The notes: generated from the letters alone by a model not told the origin. DNA of 5,652 nucleotides from an uncultured Lachnospiraceae bacterium (GCA_905236585.1 CAJOQZ010000045.1:1-5652); one strand, 5' to 3'; shown: positions 1 to 5,269, counted from the stretch's first letter. Made by a program: numbers and translations.

Positions 1-504
1 AAAGAGGGGATGTTCGATCAGGTCGACCGTGTGCTTTATGATTTAAAGAATAATCCATACAGCCGCCGCATCATGACGAATTTATACGTCCATGCCGATT
101 TGTCGGAAATGCACCTGTATCCGTGCGCGTACAGCATGACGTTTAACGTCACGGTGAACAAGGAGACGGACCGGCTTGTATTGAACGCGATTCTAAACCA
201 GCGGTCGCAGGACGTTCTGGCGGCGAACAACTGGAACGTCTGCCAGTATGCGGTGCTGATGCATATGCTGGCGCAGGTCTGCGACATGGAAGTCGGGGAG
301 TTGGTGCATGTGATCGCGGACGCGCATATCTATGACCGCCATGTGCCGCTGATCGAGGAGCTGATTACAAGGGAGCAGCATCCGGCGCCGAAGTTTACGC
401 TGAATCCCGAGATTAAGGATTTTTACCGGTTTACGGAAGACGACATCCGCCTGGAGGATTATGTGACCGGCGAGCAGATCAAAAATATCCCGATCGCAGT
501 ATAG
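1..504 (+). CDS. thyA: Thymidylate synthase, C-terminal part (5' end outside window)
   Basis: Thymidylate synthase methylates dUMP to dTMP in the cytoplasm, using 5,10-methylene-THF and releasing dihydrofolate. The frame is open from base 1, so the Met at base 10 is internal and the true start lies upstream; 167 residues are seen of a family length of roughly 260-290. Visible family features are the nucleophilic Cys in a Leu-Tyr-Pro-Cys context (codon 124-126), the RSQD stretch followed by an Asn-rich NNWN that holds the dUMP-binding Asn, the HIYDRH motif matching the HxY dUMP-contact motif, and a C-terminal IPIAV tail like the closing tail of ThyA. The active-site context (YPC rather than the common PPC, and AANNWN rather than the usual GLPFN) marks a divergent ThyA clade that I associate with Clostridia. 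It lies 82 bp upstream of folA in the same direction, a common functional pair, since ThyA generates the dihydrofolate that DHFR reduces. Confidence 0.95.
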   Translation, partial: KEGMFDQVDRVLYDLKNNPYSRRIMTNLYVHADLSEMHLYPCAYSMTFNVTVNKETDRLVLNAILNQRSQDVLAANNWNVCQYAVLMHMLAQVCDMEVGELVHVIADAHIYDRHVPLIEELITREQHPAPKFTLNPEIKDFYRFTEDDIRLEDYVTGEQIKNIPIAV

Positions 505-518
505 AGGATCGGCGTCAG

Positions 519-550
519 AGGCTTGCGGGTGACTGTTCACGCATAAGCCT
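519..550 (+). other. Imperfect hairpin between thyA and folA
   Basis: AGGCTT (519-524) is the reverse complement of AAGCCT (545-550). The stem can continue through GC/GC and GTGA/TCAC around a four-base CTGT loop, interrupted by a small two-by-two internal loop. No T-run follows (the next bases are TGGGGCGGGC), so it is not a standard intrinsic terminator. It may stabilise or process the mRNA between thyA and folA, or it may be incidental. The structure is seen in sequence; the role is not known. Confidence 0.4.
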
Positions 551-586
551 TGGGGCGGGCGCAAAACAAAATGCAGGAGGCATACC

Positions 587-1081
587 ATGAATCTTATCGC
601 GGCGGTGGACGCCAACTGGGCTATCGGCAACAAAGGAAAACTGCTGATCAGCATCCCGGAGGACATGAAGTTTTTCCGTGCGCATACGCTGGGGAAGACA
701 GTCATAATGGGGCGCAGGACGCTGGAGAGTTTTCCGAATAAAAAGCCTTTGCCGGACCGGCGGAATATCGTGTTGACGCGCAATGCAAAATATGCGGCAA
801 AAGGCGCCGAAGTCGTAACGGACATCGACCGGTTAAAAGAAATGTTCTCCGGCGAGGATACCGCCGATGTCTATGTAATCGGCGGAGAGACGGTCTACCG
901 GCAGATGCTTTCGGAATGCGATACGGCGTATATTACGAAGATAGATTTTGCATACGAAGCGGATGCGTATTTTCCGAATTTGGATGATGATCCCGAGTGG
1001 GAATTGGTCGAAGAGAGCGAAGAGGAAACGTACTTTAACGTGTGCTATACTTTTTGCAAATATGAGCGAAAGCCGGCTTAG
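587..1081 (+). CDS. folA: Dihydrofolate reductase
   Basis: Reduces dihydrofolate to tetrahydrofolate with NADPH; it is the trimethoprim/methotrexate target. At 164 residues it is a normal length for bacterial DHFR. The N-terminus carries the family's beta-strand and Met20-loop region (IAAVDANWAIGN, residues 4-15), then PED with Asp26 as the expected catalytic acid (equivalent to E. coli Asp27). The nucleotide-binding GKTVIMGRRTLESFP and the VIGGETVY motif follow. The active-site Trp seen in E. coli (W22) is replaced here by Ile21, in a KLLISIPED context that I recall as usual in clostridial enzymes. The start is set by a strong AGGAGG at 575-580, 6 bp before ATG. It follows thyA by 82 bp and is probably co-transcribed with it. 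Its stop codon (1079-1081) touches the outer arm of the long inverted repeat that follows. Confidence 0.97.
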   Translation: MNLIAAVDANWAIGNKGKLLISIPEDMKFFRAHTLGKTVIMGRRTLESFPNKKPLPDRRNIVLTRNAKYAAKGAEVVTDIDRLKEMFSGEDTADVYVIGGETVYRQMLSECDTAYITKIDFAYEADAYFPNLDDDPEWELVEESEEETYFNVCYTFCKYERKPA

Positions 1082-1213
1082 TCCGGCATATATCTTCTTG
1101 AAACACGCTCTCGCTCCGGTTCTCACGTAGCGGTTCTAATTTCATTCTTCGTTGCACTCGAATTCAATAAGAACCGACGTTGCGGTAGGGTTTCAAGAAT
1201 ACATATACCGGAC
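1081..1213. repeat. Long imperfect palindrome between folA and ilvB
   Basis: Outer arms of 24 bp at 1081-1104 and 1190-1213 are inverted copies matching at 21 of 24 positions; both end in GTCCGG/CCGGAC, and GAAAC/GTTTC faces inward. Inside, CGGTTCT (1131-1137) pairs with AGAACCG (1170-1176). That inner stem extends outward through ACGT on both sides after a two-base bulge, and inward through ATT/AAT and then ATTC/GAAT to an apical loop around 1148-1159. The left side holds about 11 bases more than the right between the outer and inner stems. The element fills nearly the whole folA-ilvB gap (1082-1260). There is no T-run after it, so it is not a simple terminator. I see no T-box signature and no leader peptide rich in Ile, Val or Leu. 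Possible identities are a MITE- or REP-like palindromic repeat dispersed in the genome, or a structured RNA in the ilv leader. Confidence 0.75.
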
Positions 1214-1260
1214 GATACCGTAGAACGATAATAATAGAAGCAGAATAAAGGAATCAAAAT

Positions 1261-2982
1261 ATGGATATTACCGGCAAAAAATTATTTGTAAAAGCGCTCC
1301 AAGAGGAAAACGTCGATACGCTTTTCGCCTATCCCGGCGGCTACGTCACCGACATCCTCGACGAGTTGTACAAAACGGACGCCATCCGGATCGTCCTGCC
1401 GCGGCATGAGCAGGCGCTCGTCCACGAGGCGGAAGGGTATGCGCGGGCGACCGGAAAGCCGGGCGTCTGCCTTGTTACCAGCGGTCCCGGCGCGACGAAC
1501 ACGATCACGGCGATTACGGATGCGCATTACGATTCGATTCCGCTTGTCGTTGTGACGGGACAGGTATCGCAGTCGCTGATCGGCAACGACGCATTTCAGG
1601 AAGTCGATATTGTCGGCATGACGCGGGGCGTCGTCAAGTACGGCGTGACGGTGCGCGACCGAAAAGCCCTCGGCAGGATTTTGAAAATGGCGTTTTATAT
1701 CGCGACATCCGGCAAGCCGGGACCGGTGCTGATCGATTTTCCGAAGGATGTCCAACTGGCGAGCGGCTCGCCGGAATATCCGTCCGAAGTCCATATCCGA
1801 GGCTACAAGCCGAATGAATCGGTGCATGTGGGGCAGTTGAAAAAAGCATACAAACTGCTTCGAACCGCAAAGCATCCGATCATCCTTGCGGGCGGCGGCG
1901 TGCATCTGTCCGGTGCCGAGGAGCAGCTGCGGCAGTTTGCGGAAACCATGCACATCCCGGTGGTTACAACGATCATGGGAAAGGGCGTGCTTGCGGAGGA
2001 TCATCCGCTCTATGTCGGCAATTCCGGGATGCACGGACGGTTCGCGGCGAATACGGCGGTCAGCGAATGCGACGTGCTGTTTTCCATCGGCACGCGGTTT
2101 AACGACCGCATCACCGGCGATTTGAACGAGTTCGCGCCGCATGCGAAGATCATCCATGTCGATATCGATACGGCGTCGATCTCGCGGAATGTGGTCGTGG
2201 ACGTGCCGGTCGTATCCGACGCAAAACTTGCATTAGAAAAACTGCTGGAGTGGGCGGAGCCGATGAAGACGCGCCGCTGGCGGGATCAGATCCACCTTTG
2301 GAACGAGGAGCATCCGCTTGGGATGCGGCGGGATTCCGGGATGACGCCCGAAATGATCATGCAGGGGATCAACGAAGTTTTTCCGACTGGAATCTTTGTG
2401 ACGGATGTCGGGCAGCATCAGATGTGGGCGACGCAGTACATTACCGCTTCACCGGAAAAACAGATGGTGACGTCCGGGGGCTTAGGAACCATGGGATTCG
2501 GTTTTCCGGCGGCGATCGGAGCGAAGATCGGCGCGCCGGACAAGGACGTCGTATGCATCAGCGGCGACGGCGGCATGCAGATGAATATGCAGGAACTTGC
2601 GACGGCGGTCTGCGAGGGCGTCGGGCTTACGGTCTGCATTTTGAACAATCAATATCTCGGCATGGTGCGGCAGTTCCAGCAGCTTTTTTACGGCAAGCGC
2701 TATATCGACACCTGTCTGCGCCACAGAAAGGACTGCCCGGCGAACTGCAAGGGACCGTCGGAGGGGTGCCCGCCCTACGTTCCTGATTTTGTTAAAATTG
2801 CGGAGAGTTACGGGGCGAAAGGCATCCGCGTCGAGCGCGAGGAGGATATCATACCGGCGTTAAAAGAGGCAAAACGCCATACGGATGCGCCCTGCCTGAT
2901 TGAGTTTATGATCGCGACGGAAGAGATTGTCCTGCCGATGGTAAAAGGCGGCAATCCGATGAGCGAGATGCTTTTGAAATAG
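1261..2982 (+). CDS. ilvB: Acetohydroxyacid (acetolactate) synthase, large catalytic subunit
   Basis: TPP-, FAD- and Mg-dependent enzyme that condenses two pyruvates to acetolactate, or pyruvate with 2-ketobutyrate, as the first common step of branched-chain amino acid synthesis. The 573 residues match the family length. Domains in order are an N-terminal TPP-pyrimidine domain with catalytic Glu50 in PRHEQ and the GPGATN stretch, a central FAD-type domain (about 190-330), and a C-terminal TPP-pyrophosphate domain with the Mg/TPP motif from GDGG (435-438) to NN (462-463). The ATG is preceded by AAAGGA (1247-1252). Two oddities stand out. Phe472 in MVRQFQ occupies the place of the usual Trp of MVRQWQ. 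Residues 485-503 form a Cys-rich insertion with Cys485, 492, 496 and 503 just before the PDF motif (508-510). The adjacent ilvN, 26 bp downstream, indicates the biosynthetic (anabolic) enzyme rather than the catabolic AlsS. Confidence 0.97.
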   Translation: MDITGKKLFVKALQEENVDTLFAYPGGYVTDILDELYKTDAIRIVLPRHEQALVHEAEGYARATGKPGVCLVTSGPGATNTITAITDAHYDSIPLVVVTGQVSQSLIGNDAFQEVDIVGMTRGVVKYGVTVRDRKALGRILKMAFYIATSGKPGPVLIDFPKDVQLASGSPEYPSEVHIRGYKPNESVHVGQLKKAYKLLRTAKHPIILAGGGVHLSGAEEQLRQFAETMHIPVVTTIMGKGVLAEDHPLYVGNSGMHGRFAANTAVSECDVLFSIGTRFNDRITGDLNEFAPHAKIIHVDIDTASISRNVVVDVPVVSDAKLALEKLLEWAEPMKTRRWRDQIHLWNEEHPLGMRRDSGMTPEMIMQGINEVFPTGIFVTDVGQHQMWATQYITASPEKQMVTSGGLGTMGFGFPAAIGAKIGAPDKDVVCISGDGGMQMNMQELATAVCEGVGLTVCILNNQYLGMVRQFQQLFYGKRYIDTCLRHRKDCPANCKGPSEGCPPYVPDFVKIAESYGAKGIRVEREEDIIPALKEAKRHTDAPCLIEFMIATEEIVLPMVKGGNPMSEMLLK

Positions 2983-3008
2983 GCTTTTTATACAGGAGTA
3001 AACATTCT

Positions 3009-3530
3009 ATGGGAAAGATAAAAAACCGCTGGATCGCGCTGTATGTGGAAAACGAAGTCGGCGTTTTGGCAAAAGTATCGGGGCTTTTTTCCGCAAAATC
3101 CTACAATCTGCAATCCCTGACCGTCGGGACGACCGAGCATGAAGACATTTCGCGGATGACGATCTGCGTCTCGAGCGACGATATCACCTTTGAGCAGATC
3201 AAAAAACAGTTGAATACGATGGTGGAAGTCATCAAGGTGATGGATCTGACGGATGTGCCGATCCACATGAAGGAGATCCTGTTCGCGAAGATCAAGGACA
3301 TTACGCCAGAGGAGCAGACGAAGGTGTTTCATATCATTGAGGTATTTGCGGCGAGCGGCGGACATATCCGCGCCATTGATATCGGCGAGAAGGACATGAT
3401 CTTAGAGAGTGCGCTGACCGAACGGCGCAATAACGAACTTGCGGCGCTTCTTCGGAAGACGTTCAAGCGCATTGATATTGTCCGCGGCGGCGCGGTTGCG
3501 ATTGAGGCGATTTCAACGTCGTGCCGGTAG
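3009..3530 (+). CDS. ilvN: Acetohydroxyacid synthase, small regulatory subunit
   Basis: Regulatory partner of IlvB, which it activates and makes sensitive to valine feedback. At 173 residues it is close to the usual 160-175. An N-terminal ACT domain covers about residues 7-80, with the signature ENEVGVLAKVSGLF and YNLQSLTVG. Gly18 and Asn33 correspond to the Gly14 and Asn29 of E. coli IlvH, where mutation abolishes valine inhibition. Their presence predicts a feedback-sensitive enzyme. The C-terminal half (about 85-165) is the second ACT-like domain typical of the family. The start is supported by AGGAG at 2994-2998, 10 bp before ATG. It sits 26 bp after ilvB and is surely co-transcribed with it. 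The symbol ilvH is used for the same family. Confidence 0.96.
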   Translation: MGKIKNRWIALYVENEVGVLAKVSGLFSAKSYNLQSLTVGTTEHEDISRMTICVSSDDITFEQIKKQLNTMVEVIKVMDLTDVPIHMKEILFAKIKDITPEEQTKVFHIIEVFAASGGHIRAIDIGEKDMILESALTERRNNELAALLRKTFKRIDIVRGGAVAIEAISTSCR

Positions 3531-3558
3531 TTTTTCAAAAAAGATAGGAGAGGATTTG

Positions 3559-4029
3559 GTGTATATTCGAAACGCGAAAAATGAAGATGCGCAAGGGGTT
3601 TTGCATCTGTTAAAGCAGGTCTTGGAACTGCACGCGATACTCCGCCCGGATATATTCATTTCGGGGACGACTAAGTATACGAAGGAAGAGTTGTTTGGCA
3701 TATTCGCCGATAAAAACAGGCGCACTTATGTCGCCGTGGATGAGGAGGAAAACGTGCTGGGGTACGCGCTCTGCGAGATCAAAGAGCCGCCGCACGCGAA
3801 TAATATGGTGCCGTTTTCGTCGCTTTATATAGACGATCTGTGCGTGGACGGCGCGGCGAGAGGGCGGCATATCGGGCAGGAACTTTTTTCGCATGTAAAA
3901 AAAGAGGCGAAGACGCTCGGCTGCTATGAGGTGATCCTTAACGTCTGGGAGGGCAATGACGGCGCACGAACCTTTTATGACAAGATGGGGATGAAGCCGA
4001 AAGAAACGCAGATGGAATTGATACTGTAA
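3559..4029 (+). CDS. GNAT-family N-acetyltransferase
   Basis: Predicted acetyl-CoA-dependent N-acetyltransferase of unknown substrate. I place the start at GTG 3559, giving 156 residues, because AGGAG at 3546-3550 lies 8 bp upstream and translation then begins with YIRNAKNEDA, a typical GNAT start. TTG 3556 is a close alternative. A start at ATG 3439 would overlap ilvN by about 90 bp and add an unconvincing Arg-rich extension, so I reject it. The acetyl-CoA pyrophosphate loop appears as RGRHIG (101-106) after the LYIDDLCVD strand, with His104 in place of the first Gly of the Q/RxxGxG motif. The family's C-terminal Asn-x-x-x-x-Asn-x-x-Ala-x-x-x-Tyr pattern is seen around NVWEGNDGARTFYDKMGM (128-145). 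It follows ilvN by 28 bp, so it probably shares the transcript. Nothing in the sequence ties its substrate to branched-chain amino acids. Confidence 0.88.
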   Translation: MYIRNAKNEDAQGVLHLLKQVLELHAILRPDIFISGTTKYTKEELFGIFADKNRRTYVAVDEEENVLGYALCEIKEPPHANNMVPFSSLYIDDLCVDGAARGRHIGQELFSHVKKEAKTLGCYEVILNVWEGNDGARTFYDKMGMKPKETQMELIL

Positions 4030-4081
4030 GGATAAACGGCTGCGTAAGAGCGGCTGGCGGAGGAAGGAGAAACGGAGGCTT

Positions 4082-4720
4082 TTGAAGGCTGTGAAAACAA
4101 GGGAAGAGGCGTTGGCGTTCGGCCTTTCTTTTGCGGATACCTATCAGGATGCGCCGTTCCATGACGACAACTGGCAGCTCGTCCGCTATAAATGGAATAA
4201 AAAGGCGTTTCTCTGGACGTATGAAAAGGACGGATGCATCTGCCTGAATGTCAAGGTTAAGCCGGGGCAGGCATTTTTCTGGAGAGACATCTATCCGTCC
4301 GTCATTCCGGGATACCACCAAAACAAGGAACATTGGAATACGATCATCCTTGACGGCAGCATTCCCGAAAGGGATGTGCGGACCATGATTGCGGAAAGTT
4401 ATGACCTGATATCCGACAGTCCGTCAAAACGAATTTACGAGGCGGTAAAGAAGATTCCGAAAGGCTGCGTCGCCACTTACGCGCAGGTTGCGGAGGCGGC
4501 GGGAGACAGGAAGATGGCGAGGGCGGTCGGGAACGCGCTCCATAAAAACCCGGCTCCTGCAACGATTCCGTGCCACCGCGTGGTGAATGCCAAAGGAGAA
4601 CTTGCCGGAGAGTATGCTTTCGGAGGAGCATGGAAGCAGGCAGAACTTTTAGAAAGCGAGGGCGTTGAGGTGGTGGATGGAAAGGTTGATCTGGAGCGGT
4701 TCGGGCAGATAGGAAAGTGA
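4082..4720 (+). CDS. MmcQ/YjbR domain fused to O6-alkylguanine-DNA alkyltransferase catalytic domain
   Basis: About 212 residues in two domains. Residues about 5-105 resemble the MmcQ/YjbR (DUF419) family, with the FADTYQDAPFHDDNW entry, a Trp-rich core and the PGYHQNKEHWNTI stretch. Residues about 113-205 match the DNA-binding/catalytic domain of Ogt/MGMT. They show Tyr133 in TYAQVA, the helix-turn-helix with Arg147 in MARAVGNAL (equivalent to the human arginine finger R128), and an intact acceptor Cys164 in IPCHRVV. The Cys makes it a likely repair protein that takes alkyl groups from O6-alkylguanine by suicide transfer, unlike Atl proteins, where Trp replaces Cys. The usual N-terminal RNase-H-like MGMT domain is absent and the YjbR domain sits in its place. 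No in-frame ATG precedes the domain. TTG 4082 is 3 bp after GGAGG (4074-4078) and 12 bp after AAGGAG (4064-4069); GTG 4091 lies 12 bp after GGAGG and is an alternative start. Confidence 0.88.
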   Translation: MKAVKTREEALAFGLSFADTYQDAPFHDDNWQLVRYKWNKKAFLWTYEKDGCICLNVKVKPGQAFFWRDIYPSVIPGYHQNKEHWNTIILDGSIPERDVRTMIAESYDLISDSPSKRIYEAVKKIPKGCVATYAQVAEAAGDRKMARAVGNALHKNPAPATIPCHRVVNAKGELAGEYAFGGAWKQAELLESEGVEVVDGKVDLERFGQIGK

Positions 4721-4727
4721 GGATATT

Positions 4728-4796
4728 ATGAAACTAGGAATCGTGGTATTCCACGTATTTTCCCATAAGTTCATAAATCTCCATATAAGCCGATAA
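4728..4796 (+). pseudogene. Very short ORF after the alkyltransferase, possibly a truncated gene start
   Basis: An ATG at 4728 lies 7 bp after the alkyltransferase stop and 4 bp after GAGGA (4719-4723), which is good context for translational coupling. It begins MKLGIVVF, a typical hydrophobic first beta-strand of an alpha/beta fold, but ends at TAA 4794 after only 22 codons. This would fit the next operon gene having been cut shortly after its start by the inserted element to the right. It could equally be a chance ORF, because a coding-like frame runs through the same bases on the other strand. No product is assigned. Confidence 0.3.
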
Positions 4797-4868
4797 AGCT
4801 TGATAAATCAAGGGTTCCGGGACATAGGCTTCTCTCTGAAAGTTCATGAGAATTATTACATCTGAATA
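4734..4868 (-). pseudogene. Coding-like minus-strand frame, possible 3' remnant of a convergent gene
   Basis: On the minus strand a frame is open from a TGA at 4871-4869 to a TAG at 4736-4734, giving 44 codons. The first internal ATG (4847-4845) would give 37 residues and has no ribosome binding site. The translation (for example EAYVPEPLIYQALSAYM and EIYELMGKYVEYHDS) has a balanced, protein-like composition rich in Tyr and Glu. Its stop lies 14 bp from the stop of the + strand alkyltransferase, as in a tail-to-tail gene pair. The open frame begins right beside the tandem 11-bp repeat. I suggest the 3' end of a convergent gene whose upstream part was replaced by the element. I do not recognise the family, and chance cannot be excluded. 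Confidence 0.35.
4742..4761 (+). terminator. Weak hairpin with short T stretch after the ilv-alkyltransferase unit
   Basis: CGTGG (4742-4746) and CCACG (4751-4755) form a 5-bp GC-rich stem with a TATT loop, followed by TATTTT. The position, about 20 bp after the last gene of the unit, suits an intrinsic terminator, but the stem is short and the T-tract interrupted. It may instead be a recombinase core-type site of the adjoining element. Confidence 0.35.
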
Positions 4869-4870
4869 TC

Positions 4871-4892
4871 AAAATGGCGTAAAAATGGCGTA
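4871..4892. repeat. Tandem 11-bp repeat, candidate integrase arm-type sites
   Basis: Two exact head-to-tail copies of AAAATGGCGTA occupy 4871-4881 and 4882-4892, followed by a further AAAA that could begin a partial third copy. Tandem 10- to 12-bp direct repeats near an attachment site are what the N-terminal domains of lambda- and Tn916-type tyrosine integrases bind. The repeat itself is certain; the role is inferred from position and form. Confidence 0.6.
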
Positions 4893-4911
4893 AAAAGAAA
4901 AGGGCCTGATA

Positions 4912-4948
4912 CAGCATAAAGATATATAGTCTTATGCTGAGATATATA
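4912..4948. repeat. Perfect inverted repeat overlapping a 9-bp direct repeat
   Basis: CAGCATAA (4912-4919) and TTATGCTG (4932-4939) form a perfect 8-bp inverted repeat around a 12-base AT-rich centre. AGATATATA occurs twice, at 4920-4928 and 4940-4948, exactly 20 bp apart and so on nearly the same face of the helix. This could be an operator or an origin- or oriT-like site, or binding sites for an accessory factor at the element end. I cannot place a convincing -35/-10 pair here, although the TATATA stretches are AT-rich. Confidence 0.55.
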
Positions 4949-4963
4949 CGCAAGAGTCTTAAC

Positions 4964-5003
4964 GAGGACATTTCGTCTGCTTAGCAGAGAGTGTCCTCTT
5001 TTT
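4964..5003 (+). terminator. Terminator-like two-tier hairpin ahead of the 66-residue gene
   Basis: GAGGACA (4964-4970) pairs with TGTCCTC (4992-4998). Inside it, TCTGC (4976-4980) pairs with GCAGA (4984-4988) across a TTA loop, and TTTTT (4999-5003) follows directly. This is good intrinsic-terminator form on the + strand; no T-run is seen in the other orientation. It lies only 34 bp before the next start codon. It therefore either insulates the element genes from transcription entering from the ilv side or acts as a leader attenuator for the genes that follow. Confidence 0.65.
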
Positions 5004-5036
5004 GTTGCAAAAAAACGATCCGAAGAAAGGAGAATT

Positions 5037-5237
5037 ATGAAATATAGCAAGATCAGGGTTCAGGATGAGCCTGCGAGGTTGGAGTGGTGGCGGAGGAAGC
5101 TTCAAACGGATAAGGATCTCGTGATCCTCTCCATGTCTGAAACGATGGAGAACAAGGGAACAAACAGGTATTTCCATATTTTCGCAGATGTTGCGAGGAC
5201 CGAGGATATGGAAAGCAGCAATAAACAAAGGCCTTAA
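5037..5237 (+). CDS. Small protein of unknown function upstream of parA
   Basis: A 66-residue, charged, probably cytoplasmic protein with no signal peptide or membrane segment visible. AAAGGAG at 5026-5032 lies 4 bp before ATG, slightly close but credible. The N-terminal half is basic with a WWRRK cluster (residues 17-21); the middle is predicted helical or strand-like (KDLVILSMSETME). The last dozen residues (ARTEDMESSNKQRP) look unstructured and might be a truncated tail. It precedes the parA start by 32 bp, in the same direction, so the two are probably co-transcribed behind the hairpin at 4964-5003. I do not recognise the family. The good ribosome site and conserved-looking first half favour a real gene, possibly shortened at its 3' end. 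Confidence 0.6.
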   Translation: MKYSKIRVQDEPARLEWWRRKLQTDKDLVILSMSETMENKGTNRYFHIFADVARTEDMESSNKQRP

Positions 5238-5269
5238 CAGGCAACCATACACCGATAGGAGGAAAAATC

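Noticed and set aside
193..825. 210-codon minus-strand ORF across thyA and folA
   Set aside because: It is antisense to two clear genes and crosses their intergenic gap; no domain or start signal supports it.
1180..1209. Possible ilvB promoter TTGCGG with 18-bp spacing to TATACC
   Set aside because: Both hexamers are weak and lie inside the right arm of the palindrome; not better than chance. A promoter is expected in this gap, but I cannot place it.
1082..1260. T-box or branched-chain leader peptide attenuator ahead of ilvB
   Set aside because: No T-box consensus, no terminator with T-run, and no short ORF rich in Ile, Val or Leu could be found.
1282..2157. 291-codon minus-strand ORF inside ilvB
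   Set aside because: It is an antisense shadow of a strongly coding high-GC gene, with no recognisable domains and no initiation context.
2250..2786. 178-codon + strand ORF in another frame inside ilvB
   Set aside because: Gly/Arg/Asp-rich low-quality translation fully inside ilvB in a shifted frame; an overlap artefact.
3439..3558. N-terminal extension of the GNAT ORF overlapping the end of ilvN
   Set aside because: The extension is Arg/Ser-rich out-of-frame reading of ilvN; a ribosome site and GTG/TTG start at 3546-3561 explain the gene better.
4871..4892. Start of a CRISPR array
   Set aside because: Only two directly abutting 11-bp copies with no spacers; the unit is too short for a CRISPR repeat.
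4771..5050. Overlapping minus-strand ORFs of 64-66 codons in the gap region
   Set aside because: Leu/Phe/Tyr-rich translations of AT-rich, repeat-bearing DNA with no ribosome sites; they look like chance ORFs.
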